Source: Baekduia soli
GTDB taxonomy: Bacteria; Actinomycetota; Thermoleophilia; Solirubrobacterales; Solirubrobacteraceae
Direction: 5' to 3'
Assembly (NCBI RefSeq): GCF_007970665.1
Contig: NZ_CP042430.1
Coordinates: forward strand, 2,666,001-2,730,000
Length of the DNA stretch: 64,000 nt
The notes under the pieces are model-generated. The model did no database searches. It was not told where the DNA came from and saw only the letters and a list, made by a program, of their open reading frames with translations. The translations under genes and the position numbers were made by a program. The number at the start of each line of letters is the position of its first letter. Position 1 is the stretch's first letter. Below, piece after piece: positions 16,896-24,888 of the stretch.

Positions 16896-17056
16896 GGTGT
16901 CGACTCTCCTGGGGTATGCACAGCTTTACGCTTGTGTGGTTGTGATATTCGCGGCGGGGCGCCGCCGGCGCATCGGTGCATGCGTGCCGATCCGCTGCGG
17001 GGAACTACGGCGCGGGCGGTCCGGGCCCACGGCTCAGGCGACGGAGCGGGCCCAGG

Positions 17057-19219
17057 TCAGTGGCCGAACGTGACGTCGGGCAGGATGCGGTCCAGCCAGC
17101 GGGGCAGGTACCAGGCCTTGGTGCCGGTGAGGCGCAGGAGGATCGGCACGAGCAGCAGCCGGACCAGCAGCGCATCGAGCAGGACGGCGACGCCGAGGAT
17201 GATGCCCATCTCCTTGGGCGGCAGCGGGCCGGAGAGGGCGAAGGTGAAGAAGACGGCGACCATGACGGCGCCGGCGGCGAAGATCACGCGCCCGGAGTGC
17301 GCCAGGCCGCCGACCATGGCGTCCTTGGCGTCGCCGGTGCGGTCCCAGTGCTCCTTGGCGCTGGAGAGCAGGAACACGGTGTAGTCCATGCTGATCGCGA
17401 AGATCATCGCGAAGAAGAACACGGGTCCCCAGGCGTCGAGGAAGCCCTGGGGCTCGAAGCCCAGCAGGCTGGAGGCGTGGCCCTCCTGGAAGATGAGCTT
17501 GGCGATGCCGAAGGCGGCGCCGGTGGCCAGCAGGTTGGTCAGCACGCCGATGGCGGCGATGAGCGGGGCCTGCAGGGCGACCAGCAGCAGCAGGAAGCCG
17601 AGGCCGAGCACGACGCCGATGACGAGCGGGGTCTTGGCCGACAGCTCGGTCTCGAGGTCGTGGTTCTCGGCGGGGGCGCCGCCGACCATCGTGCCGGCGG
17701 GCAGCGTGGCGCGCAGGCGGTCGATCGCCGTGCCCAGCTGCTTGGAGGAGGGGTCGACCTTGGGGACGGCCTGCAGGAGGACGACCTGTCCGGAGGCGCC
17801 GGGCCGGGGCGGGGTGACCTGGGCGATGGAGGGGTCGGCGGCCAGCAGCGCGCGGACGCGAGCGGCGTCGGCGGCCGGGGCGGTGACCTGCAGGGCGCCG
17901 GGGGCGCCGATGCCGAACGCCTGCTGGACGAGCAGGTAGCCCTGTCGGCTGGTGTCGGTCTTGGGCACCACCTTGATGGAGGGCATGCCGGTGCTCAGCG
18001 AGAAGACCGGGATGGCCAGCGCGCCGAGCACGGCGACGGTGCCCAGGCCCAGGGCCCAGGGGCGCCGCCAGAGGTATTCGCCCCACGCGGCGAACCGCGC
18101 CGAGCGGTGCTCGCCGTGGTGGACCCATGGGAGGGAGAGGTTGTCGACCTTGGTGCCCAGCCTGCCCAGCACGGCGGGCAGCAGGGTCAACGTGGCGGCC
18201 AGGATGAAGAGGACCGAGAGCATGATGCCGACGGCCATCGAGCGGAAGGCGGGGCTGTCGACGAGCATGACGGCGGTCAGCGAGATCAGCACGGTGACGC
18301 CGCTGAACAGCACGGCCTTGCCGGCGGTGTCCATGGTCTCGGTCACGGCGTCGACGCGGTTCTCGTGTTGGCCGAAGAGCGCGCCGCGGAAGCGCATGAC
18401 GATGAACAGGGCGTAGTCGATGCCCAGCGCCAGCGCGAACATCAGCGCGAAGTTCATCGCCCAGATCGAGATGGGCGAGACCTTGGTCAGCAGGAACAGC
18501 GAGCCGGCCGAGGCCACGAGGCCGAGGATGGTCAGCAGCAGCGGCAGGCCGGCGGCGACCATCGAGCCGAAGGCCAGGACGAGGATGCCCATCGTCACCG
18601 GCCAGGAGAACATCTCCGAGCGCATCATCGCGCTGCGGTTGGCCTCGTTGAAGTCCGACCACATGCCCGAGGCGCCGGTCAGCGCGACCTGGACGTCCTT
18701 GGTGCCCAGGGCGGTGACGGGGGCCTTGAGGTCGTCGGCGGCGCGGACCATGGTGTTGGCGTCGGCCCTGGCGCCGGCCATGACGATGGCGGTGTGGCCG
18801 TCGGCGCTGATCGTCTGCCCGGCGACCGGCAGCGACACCGACGCCACGCGGCCGTCGCCCTTGAGCCTGGCCGCGACCTGGCCGATCGTGCGCTGGAAGG
18901 CGGGCGAGGCCGCCGTCTGGGCGGGGCTGTGGACCACGACCATCAGGCCCGTGCTGTTGAGCCCGGCGAACTCCCGCTTGACCAGATCGCGGACCTGCAC
19001 CGACTCCGAGCCGTTGGCCTGCCAGCCCGCGCCCGACAGGGCCTTCTCGACCCGCGGCGCGAAGGCCCCGAGCGCCACGGCCACGACGGCCCAGGCGATG
19101 AAGACCATCCGCGTGTGGGTGGCCGCGTAGCGGCCCAGCCGGCCGATCGGGCCTGACGGGCGGTCGGCCGGCGCCGGGGCGGATGTCGTCGTCTGGGCCC
19201 TGGGGGCGGTGGTGCTCAT
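17057..19219 (-). CDS. MMPL-family RND transporter
   Basis: A 720-aa membrane transporter with MmpL topology: a first TM helix near residues 35-57, a large periplasmic loop, five TM helices (about 190-330), a second loop and five more TM helices (about 530-700). The proton-relay Asp-Tyr pairs of TM4 and TM10 are visible in GIDYALFIVMRFRG (about residue 268) and SMDYTVFLLSSAKEHW (about residue 610). MmpL proteins export lipids, siderophores or toxic compounds across the inner membrane. ATG 19219 follows CGGAGAGA. Upstream lies a decayed ArsR-like regulator fragment, which may once have controlled it. Confidence 0.92.
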   Translation of the reverse strand: MSTTAPRAQTTTSAPAPADRPSGPIGRLGRYAATHTRMVFIAWAVVAVALGAFAPRVEKALSGAGWQANGSESVQVRDLVKREFAGLNSTGLMVVVHSPAQTAASPAFQRTIGQVAARLKGDGRVASVSLPVAGQTISADGHTAIVMAGARADANTMVRAADDLKAPVTALGTKDVQVALTGASGMWSDFNEANRSAMMRSEMFSWPVTMGILVLAFGSMVAAGLPLLLTILGLVASAGSLFLLTKVSPISIWAMNFALMFALALGIDYALFIVMRFRGALFGQHENRVDAVTETMDTAGKAVLFSGVTVLISLTAVMLVDSPAFRSMAVGIMLSVLFILAATLTLLPAVLGRLGTKVDNLSLPWVHHGEHRSARFAAWGEYLWRRPWALGLGTVAVLGALAIPVFSLSTGMPSIKVVPKTDTSRQGYLLVQQAFGIGAPGALQVTAPAADAARVRALLAADPSIAQVTPPRPGASGQVVLLQAVPKVDPSSKQLGTAIDRLRATLPAGTMVGGAPAENHDLETELSAKTPLVIGVVLGLGFLLLLVALQAPLIAAIGVLTNLLATGAAFGIAKLIFQEGHASSLLGFEPQGFLDAWGPVFFFAMIFAISMDYTVFLLSSAKEHWDRTGDAKDAMVGGLAHSGRVIFAAGAVMVAVFFTFALSGPLPPKEMGIILGVAVLLDALLVRLLLVPILLRLTGTKAWYLPRWLDRILPDVTFGH

Positions 19220-19244
19220 CAGCGTCTCTCCGAGAGGGTCAATC

Positions 19245-19500
19245 GGTTCAGCCTGGTGGAGCGCGGGGGCGGGCGCATCGGGGGCGACTACGGGCGGTGG
19301 CTGGGGAAAGTGCGCCGCCGCGGCCGAGGGCTCGGCCGGCTGGCTCTGGAGGCCGCCACAGACCAGCTCGTACAGCGTCGCCGACGAGGGCGTCCAGCCC
19401 GGTAGCGGGAGCTCGGACCCTCCTTGCGCCGCGCGACGATGCCGGCCTGCAGCAGGTCCGGAGGGTGACCCTCCACGCGCAACGTATCAACTCCACAACC
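19245..19500 (-). pseudogene. probable remnant of an ArsR-family repressor
   Basis: This 324-bp gap (19220-19543) has no intact gene. On the minus strand one frame reads LLQAGIVARRKEG (about 19456-19418), like the wing of ArsR helix-turn-helix proteins (HLKVLREAGLV..RREG). A second frame shortly after reads LYELVCGGLQSQ (19375-19340), a usual ArsR C-terminus. The two parts are out of frame and the recognition helix is unrecognisable, so it is a decayed gene. The last frame stays open into the MmpL start. Confidence 0.45.
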
Positions 19501-19516
19501 GTGAAGCGGTGATAGT

Positions 19517-19534
19517 TATACTCCAGGGGGGTAT
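19517..19534 (+). promoter_or_regulatory. -10 box overlapped by a CsoR-type palindrome
   Basis: TATACT (19517-19522) is a near-ideal -10 box. It overlaps ATACTCCAGGGGGGTAT (19518-19534), which fits the ATAC-CC...GG-GTAT palindrome recognised by CsoR/RcnR-family sensors of copper, persulfide or formaldehyde. The ATG of the DUF4396 gene follows 9 bp later, so bound repressor would block both promoter and ribosome access. Confidence 0.55.
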
Positions 19535-19543
19535 CATGGGCTC

Positions 19544-19996
19544 ATGCACGCCCATGGCTCGGAGCTCACCCGCACGGCGGTCGCCGCGACCCTGCACTGC
19601 CTGACGGGCTGCGCGATCGGCGAGGTCCTGGGGCTCGTGCTGGCCACGGCCTTCGGCTGGGGCAACGGCCTGTCGATCGCCGCCTCGGTGCTGCTGGCCT
19701 TCGTGTTCGGCTACGCGCTGACGATGGTGCCGCTGCTGCGGGCCGGGCTCGGCCCGCGCCGCGCGCTGCCGCTGGCGCTCGCATCCGACACGTTCTCCAT
19801 CGCCACGATGGAGCTGCTGGACTCCCTGACCGTGCTGGCCATCCCGGGGGCGATGGCCGCCGGGCTCGGCGACCCGCTGTTCTGGGGGTCGCTGGCCGGT
19901 GCGTTGTTCATCGCCTTCTGGGCGGCGGTGCCCGTCAACCGGTGGCTCATCGCCCGCGGCCGCGGCCACGCCGTCGTGCACCGGCTCCACCACTGA
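19544..19996 (+). CDS. DUF4396-family membrane protein
   Basis: A 150-aa integral membrane protein with four predicted helices. It shows the DUF4396 features: TAVAATLHCLTGCAIGEVLGLVLATAFGW near the N-terminus with a conserved His-Cys-x3-Cys cluster, LASDTFSIATMELLDSL in the middle and FWAAVPVNRWLIARGRGHAVVH at the end. The His/Cys cluster and C-terminal His residues suggest metal handling, and family members are often near copper genes. Start ATG 19544 is directly behind a CsoR-type operator. No csoR gene is in the window. The precise function is unknown. Confidence 0.82.
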   Translation: MHAHGSELTRTAVAATLHCLTGCAIGEVLGLVLATAFGWGNGLSIAASVLLAFVFGYALTMVPLLRAGLGPRRALPLALASDTFSIATMELLDSLTVLAIPGAMAAGLGDPLFWGSLAGALFIAFWAAVPVNRWLIARGRGHAVVHRLHH

Positions 19997-20013
19997 CCGC
20001 CGCGCACCGGGAG

Positions 20014-20019
20014 TACGCT
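20014..20019 (+). promoter_or_regulatory. TACGCT -10 box, leaderless-type promoter
   Basis: TACGCT lies 8 nt before GTG 20028, placing the transcription start at or next to the start codon. Confidence 0.45.
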
Positions 20020-20027
20020 CGCGCCTC

Positions 20028-21029
20028 GTGCGCGTCTGGCTGCGGGGCCATCCGTTCATCATGTCGGTGCTGGCGACGGCGATCGCCTCGGCGGGCGCGC
20101 TGCTCATCGCCCACGTCACCGGCGCCGACGCGGTCGGCCGCGCGTTCGAGGAGGTCGAGCCTGGGTGGATCGGCCTCATCGCCGTCGCCGAGGCGTGCAC
20201 CTATCCCGCGTACGCGATCGCCTACCGGTCCGTGGCGCGGACGCTCGGCCACGCGCCGCTCGGCCTGCCGATGGTCGGTCGCGTGGTCGCCGCCGGCTTC
20301 GGCCCGTTCCACGTCACGGGCGGGTTCGGGATCGACAAGCAGGCGCTGCACGCGTGGCACGAGGACGAGCGCAGCGCCCGCGTGCTCGTGCTCGGCCTCG
20401 GGATGCTGGAGTGGGCGATCCTGGCGCCGACGGCGGCGGTCACCGCCATCGCGCTCCTGGCCCAGCGCGCCGACATGCTGCCCTCGCTGCTGTGGCCCTG
20501 GGCCGTCGCGGTCCCGCTCGGCCTCGGCGCCGCGCTGTGGGCCAGCGCGCCCGGGCGCCGCCGGCGGCTCGCGCGCATCCGCGGCCAGCGCCGCCGGTGG
20601 CTGGCCGACCTGCTCGACGGCGCGGGCGTCCTGCACACGCTGGTGACCCGGCCGCGCACCTACGCCGCGGCCTGGCTGGGCACGGCCGCCTACTGGCTGG
20701 CCGACATCGTGGCCTTCTACGCGGCGTGCCGCACGTTCGGCCTGGACCTCGGACCCGGCAAGGTCATCATCGCCTACGCCACCGGCTACGCGGCGACCCG
20801 CCGGTCGCTGCCGCTCGCCGGCGCCGGGGTCACCGAGGTCCTCATGACCTACTCGCTGTACTGGGTGCGCCAGCCGCTGGCCCCCGCGCTGGCGGCCGTC
20901 GTCGCCTACCGCGCGTTCAACTTCCTGCTGGCCACGGTGCCCGCGCTGCTGGCGCGCCGCCACGTCGAGCCGCTGCTGGAGGCCTCCGACGAGCTGCGCC
21001 GGACCGAGCGCCGCCGGCGCCGCCGGTGA
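20028..21029 (+). CDS. lysylphosphatidylglycerol synthase TM-domain (UPF0104) membrane protein
   Basis: A 333-aa membrane protein of the flippase-like/UPF0104 group, with about eight hydrophobic helices and no soluble aminoacyl-transferase domain. Family hallmarks are the central AAGFGPFHVTGGFGIDKQAL and the late ATGYAATRRSLPLAGAGVTEVLMTYSLYWV, followed by FRAFNFLL-like YRAFNFLLATVPALL. Such proteins act in lipid or glycan translocation. GTG 20028 is selected because a TACGCT -10 box lies 8 nt upstream; ATG 20061 would remove part of the first helix. It is probably transcribed on its own, 32 bp after the DUF4396 gene. Confidence 0.8.
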   Translation: MRVWLRGHPFIMSVLATAIASAGALLIAHVTGADAVGRAFEEVEPGWIGLIAVAEACTYPAYAIAYRSVARTLGHAPLGLPMVGRVVAAGFGPFHVTGGFGIDKQALHAWHEDERSARVLVLGLGMLEWAILAPTAAVTAIALLAQRADMLPSLLWPWAVAVPLGLGAALWASAPGRRRRLARIRGQRRRWLADLLDGAGVLHTLVTRPRTYAAAWLGTAAYWLADIVAFYAACRTFGLDLGPGKVIIAYATGYAATRRSLPLAGAGVTEVLMTYSLYWVRQPLAPALAAVVAYRAFNFLLATVPALLARRHVEPLLEASDELRRTERRRRRR

Positions 21030-21060
21030 CGACGGCGGTCACAGATCGCCCCCGGACGCC

Positions 21061-21621
21061 ATGGACGTCCGGATGGACCAGCCGGACGACCGAGAGCTGC
21101 TCGTGGTCGCGCGCGCCGACCCGGCGGCGTTCGCCTGCTTCTACCGCCGCCACGTCCACGGCATCCAGCGCTGGTTCGCCCGGCGCGGGGTGGGCGCCGA
21201 GACCGCATTCGACCTGACCGCCGAGACGTTCGCCCGCGCGCTGCGCGGGCTGGACCGCTACGAGCCCGGGCCGTCGCCCGGGGTCGCCTGGCTCTACGGC
21301 ATCGCGCGCAACCTGTGGCGCGACGCCGCCCGCCGCGGGCGGGTGGAGGACACCGCGCGCCGGGCGCTGGCGATGGAGCCGATCGTGCTCGACGACGACG
21401 CGGTGGCCTGGCTCGTGGCCGACGGCGGCACGCCCGCCCTCGACGCGCTGGACCTGCTGCCGCCCGAGCAGCGCGACGCGATCGTCGCCCGGCACGTGCA
21501 GGAGGACGACTACCCCGAGATCGCCCGCCGGATGGGATGCTCGGAGAGCGTCGTGCGCCAGCGCGTCAGCCGCGGCCTGCGGACCCTGCGCGACCGGCTG
21601 GAGGACTGCGCGGATGTCTGA
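21061..21621 (+). CDS. ECF-type RNA polymerase sigma factor
   Basis: A 186-aa sigma-70 family factor of the extracytoplasmic-function type. Region 2 spans ADPAAFACFYRRHVHGIQRWFARRG...DLTAETFARAL and WLYGIARNLWRDAARRG. Region 4 is LDLLPPEQRDAIVARHVQEDDYPEIARRMGCSESVVRQRVSRGLRTLR, a helix-turn-helix for the -35 element. It overlaps the next gene by 8 bp; that gene encodes a single-pass membrane protein likely to sequester it. ATG 21061 gives the usual length; a second Met four codons later is possible. Confidence 0.9.
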   Translation: MDVRMDQPDDRELLVVARADPAAFACFYRRHVHGIQRWFARRGVGAETAFDLTAETFARALRGLDRYEPGPSPGVAWLYGIARNLWRDAARRGRVEDTARRALAMEPIVLDDDAVAWLVADGGTPALDALDLLPPEQRDAIVARHVQEDDYPEIARRMGCSESVVRQRVSRGLRTLRDRLEDCADV

Positions 21622-22894
21622 GCATCCCCTCGACACGCTCGAGCGCCGGCTCATGGCCGCGGCCGAGCGCCAGGTCGCCGCGCGGCGCGATCGCCGCACG
21701 CCGCGACGCGGGCGGATCCCGCGCTCGCGCCGTGCGCTCGCGCTCGTCGCCGCGCTCACCAGCCTGCTCGTCGGCGGGGGCGCGTGGGCGGCCACGTCGC
21801 TGCTGTCGGTCGGCTCGCCCGTGCCCGCCCCCTACCGGTTCGGCGCCCCCGCGCCCGGCAGGGGCCTCGGGCTGCCGGTGCCCGGCACGGTGCACCTGCT
21901 GACCACGACGGTCGCCGACCCCGCCGGCGGGCTGCCGTGGGGGCTGCGCAGCTTCGCGACGAGCCGCGGCTTCACCTGCGTGCAGGTCGGCCGGGTCCTG
22001 CAGGGCCGGATCGGCCTGCTGGGCACCCAGGGCGCCTTCGGCGGCGACGGGCGGTTCCACGAGCTGCGGGTGGGCGTCATCGCCGACGGCACGACGTGCG
22101 TCCCGCACGACGGTGCCGGGCAGGGGTTCCTGGGGGTCCACCTCGGCGCGGTGCCCGCGGGCGGCGCGGGCCCGTCGAAGTGCATCATCTACCAGTCGGG
22201 TCGGCAGACCTGCCCGGACCGCGACCTGCGCAGCCTGGACTACGGCCTGCTGGGGCCGCGGGCCACGCGGGTCACCTACCGCACGGCCACGGGGACACGG
22301 ACCGTCCGGGCGCTGGGCCCGGGCGGCGGCTACCTCGTCGTCGGCCCGCGCGCGCCGACGCGGGAGATCCGCACGAAGCGGGGCAGCCTGAGCTCGGACA
22401 TGTACCTCGCGACGCTCACGCCTGACTCCTCCGTGATCGCCCGTGTGGACTACGGCGCGGGGGAGAGCTGCCGCGTCGTGCCGACGCTGGGCCTGCGCGG
22501 CGCCTGCGCCGACCCGCCGGGGTTCGTGCCCGTCGCCCAGCCTGCGGTCGGCGCGGTGCGCACGCCGATCGCCGCTCGCGTGGTGGACCGCCGGGTCATG
22601 CGCGTCCGGTTCACGGCGCGCGTCGCCGTGGTCGACGCGACCAGCGCCTACACCATCATGGTGTACCCGCCGGCCTCGTGCGCGCCCCAGGGGGCGATCG
22701 GGACCGAGGTGGAGCACGACGTCGCCGCGGGCGGGCGCGTGATCAAGGACGTCCCGATGCCGTGCCGGCGCCCTGGCACCTACCGCGTCGTCGTCAGCTA
22801 CCGCACGCAGGCGCGCCATCCGCGCGTCGGCACGAGGCCGTCGCTGCAGGACCCGGGCAAGCGCGTCGGGACCCTCGCCGTCCGGCTGGGCTGA
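21614..22894 (+). CDS. single-pass membrane protein co-encoded with the ECF sigma factor (possible anti-sigma factor)
   Basis: A 426-aa protein whose start overlaps the sigma-factor gene by 8 bp. The first ~40 residues are a charged cytoplasmic segment (HPLDTLERRLMAAAERQVAARRDRR) followed by one TM helix at about 41-62 (RALALVAALTSLLVGGGAWAA). The remaining ~360 residues are extracytoplasmic, with several Cys (TCVQVG, TTCVPH, KCIIYQSGRQTCPD, SCRVVP, ACADPP) and beta-rich composition. The topology and translational coupling are those of a membrane anti-sigma factor, but no zinc-binding HXXXCXXC anti-sigma motif is visible. The assignment is therefore by context only. Confidence 0.65.
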   Translation: MSEHPLDTLERRLMAAAERQVAARRDRRTPRRGRIPRSRRALALVAALTSLLVGGGAWAATSLLSVGSPVPAPYRFGAPAPGRGLGLPVPGTVHLLTTTVADPAGGLPWGLRSFATSRGFTCVQVGRVLQGRIGLLGTQGAFGGDGRFHELRVGVIADGTTCVPHDGAGQGFLGVHLGAVPAGGAGPSKCIIYQSGRQTCPDRDLRSLDYGLLGPRATRVTYRTATGTRTVRALGPGGGYLVVGPRAPTREIRTKRGSLSSDMYLATLTPDSSVIARVDYGAGESCRVVPTLGLRGACADPPGFVPVAQPAVGAVRTPIAARVVDRRVMRVRFTARVAVVDATSAYTIMVYPPASCAPQGAIGTEVEHDVAAGGRVIKDVPMPCRRPGTYRVVVSYRTQARHPRVGTRPSLQDPGKRVGTLAVRLG

Positions 22895-22902
22895 CGCCGG
22901 CC

Positions 22903-23895
22903 TCAGCCCACCGCCACCACCGCGCGCCCCACGTGCTCGGACGCCAGGAGCGCGTCCATCGTCGCCGGGACCTCCTCGAGCGCGATCTCGTGGGCCAGCG
23001 CCCCGAGGTCGGCCGGGCGCAGGTCGCCGGCCATCCGGTCCCACACGGCTCGGCGGGGGCCCATCGGGGTGTCGACGGAGTTGATGCCCAGCAGGCCGAC
23101 GCCGCGCAGGATGAAGGGCAACACGGTGGTCTTGACCGCGAAGCCGCCGGCCATGCCGCTGGCGGCGACCGCGCCGCCGTAGCGCACGGCGGGCAGCAGT
23201 CCCGCGAGCACGTCGCCGCCGACGCAGTCGACCACGCCGGCCCAGCGCTGGCGCGCCAGCGGCTTGCCGCTCGGGGCGATCTCCTCGCGGCCGATCACCT
23301 CGGCGGCGCCGAGCTCCAGGAGCCGGGCGTGCTCGGCGGTCTTGCCCGTGCACGCCGTGACCTCGCACCCCAGGCGCGCGAGCATCGCCACCGCGCACAT
23401 GCCCACGCCGCCCGTGGCGCCGGTCACCAGGACCGGACCCCCGCCGGCGCGCAGCCCGTGGTGCTGGAGCGCGTCGATCGACGCCGCGGCCGTCCAGCCC
23501 GCCGTGCCGAGGACCATCGCGTCGCGAGGGGTCAGGCCGGCGGGCACCGGCAGGGCCCAGGCGGACGGGACGCGAGCGTACTCAGCGTACCCGCCGTGGC
23601 GGGCGGTGCCGAGGCCGTAGCCGTGCACGACGATCGCGTCGCCGGGTGCGAACGCGGCGTCGGCGCTCTCGACGACCTCACCCGCGAGGTCGATGCCGGG
23701 CACGAGCACGTCGATCTCGGCGACCCCGCCGGTCGCCGACGCCGCGAGGGCGTCCTTGTAGTTGACCCCCGACCACCCGACGCGGACGAGCAGCTCGCCC
23801 GCGGGCAGGTCGTCGAGCGTCAGCGTCCGCATCTCGCGCCGGTCCCGTCCATCCTGGGGCGCCGAGACCAGCGCGCGGAACTCCGTGACGTGCAT
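22903..23895 (-). CDS. YhdH/AcuI-type NADPH quinone or acrylyl-CoA reductase (MDR family)
   Basis: A 330-aa medium-chain reductase without zinc ligands. Features: VGWSGVNYKDALAASATGG, VPGIDLAGEVV, VHGYGLGTARHGGYAEYARVP, AMVLGTAGWTAAASIDAL and the Rossmann motif VLVTGATGGVGMCAVAML. NYKDAL and the GTARHGG block are typical of the YhdH/AcuI group, which reduces acryloyl-CoA or quinones with NADPH. The start is ATG 23895. It is divergent from an SDR gene and convergent, 8 bp apart, with the sigma-factor partner. The exact substrate cannot be read from sequence. Confidence 0.85.
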   Translation of the reverse strand: MHVTEFRALVSAPQDGRDRREMRTLTLDDLPAGELLVRVGWSGVNYKDALAASATGGVAEIDVLVPGIDLAGEVVESADAAFAPGDAIVVHGYGLGTARHGGYAEYARVPSAWALPVPAGLTPRDAMVLGTAGWTAAASIDALQHHGLRAGGGPVLVTGATGGVGMCAVAMLARLGCEVTACTGKTAEHARLLELGAAEVIGREEIAPSGKPLARQRWAGVVDCVGGDVLAGLLPAVRYGGAVAASGMAGGFAVKTTVLPFILRGVGLLGINSVDTPMGPRRAVWDRMAGDLRPADLGALAHEIALEEVPATMDALLASEHVGRAVVAVG

Positions 23896-23916
23896 CGGGC
23901 CAACCAACCAGATCCG

Positions 23917-23966
23917 GTGGCCGGCCACAACCGCGCCGCCGCCGCGCCGGCCCGACGACCTAGACT
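23917..23966. promoter_or_regulatory. divergent promoter region with palindrome and -10 box
   Basis: GTGGCC-GGCCAC (23917-23928) is a perfect 12-bp palindrome between the divergent reductase and SDR genes. TAGACT (23961-23966) is a likely -10 box for the plus-strand SDR. Confidence 0.35.
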
Positions 23967-24028
23967 CCGCCGCGCCGGGCGGCGGGGCCGCCCGGCCTGG
24001 GCACATGGGACCGGACGAGGAGCGGGGC

Positions 24029-24880
24029 GTGGGCAACGGCGGGCAGGCACAGGCGTCCTCGGGACGGGTCGTCGTCGTCACCGGCGCGGCGCGCGCCGGC
24101 GGCATCGGGCGGGCCAGCGCCGAGGCGCTGGCCCGCGCGGGCTGGCGGGTCGTGCTCTCCGACCACCCGAGCGCCCAGCACGCCGGCACCGCGCCCGAGG
24201 GCGCGCCCGACCTGCGCGCCGCCGTGCAGCACGTCGGCGCGATCACCGAGGCCTCCGGCCACGTCGCCGACGTCGCCGACCCGGCACAGGTCGAGGCCCT
24301 GGCCGACCATGCGCTCGAGCGCTTCGGGCGCCTGGACGGCTGGATCAACAACGCCGGGCTCAACGCGGGCGTGCGGCCGCTCGTCGACGTCACCGACGAG
24401 GAGTGGGACCTCAACCTGTCGGTCATGGCGACAGGCACCTTCTACGGCTCGCGCGCCGCGGCCCGGCGCATGATCGACGCGGGCACGGGGTGGGGGCGGA
24501 TCGTGAACATGTCCTCCCAGGCCGGCAAGACCGGCATGCCGCTGCTGTCGGCCTACTGCGCGGCGAAGTTCGCGATCATCGGCATCACCCAGGCGCTGTC
24601 GGGCGAGCTGGGCCGCCACGGGATCACGGTCAACGCCGTGTGCCCGGGCACCGTCGACACGCCGCTGCTGGAGCTGCCGGGCGGCATCGTGCCGACGTTC
24701 AGCGCCCAGGCCGGTCTCAGCGGCGAGGAGTACCGGGCGCGGCTGACCCGCCACATCCCGCTCGGGCGCTTCGTGCGCGCCGAGGAGATCGCCGCCACCG
24801 TCGCGTTCCTCTGCTCCGACGCCGCCGATGCCATCACGGGCGAGGCCGTCAACGTCACGGGCGGCCAGGAGGTCCACTGA
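24029..24880 (+). CDS. short-chain dehydrogenase/reductase
   Basis: A 283-aa classical SDR. Cofactor motif VVVTGAARAGGIGRASAEAL is a variant of TGxxxGxG with extra residues; NNAG appears in GWINNAGLNAG; the catalytic Ser is in VNMSSQAGKTG and the YxxxK pair in SAYCAAKFAIIG. The C-terminus has VNAVCPGTVDTPL and GEAVNVTGGQEVH. GTG 24029 is preferred because GAGGAG lies 7 nt upstream; ATG 24005 is in frame but has no such site. It is convergent, 8 bp apart, with the disrupted brkB gene. Substrate unknown. Confidence 0.85.
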   Translation: MGNGGQAQASSGRVVVVTGAARAGGIGRASAEALARAGWRVVLSDHPSAQHAGTAPEGAPDLRAAVQHVGAITEASGHVADVADPAQVEALADHALERFGRLDGWINNAGLNAGVRPLVDVTDEEWDLNLSVMATGTFYGSRAAARRMIDAGTGWGRIVNMSSQAGKTGMPLLSAYCAAKFAIIGITQALSGELGRHGITVNAVCPGTVDTPLLELPGGIVPTFSAQAGLSGEEYRARLTRHIPLGRFVRAEEIAATVAFLCSDAADAITGEAVNVTGGQEVH

Positions 24881-24888
24881 CCCGGCCC

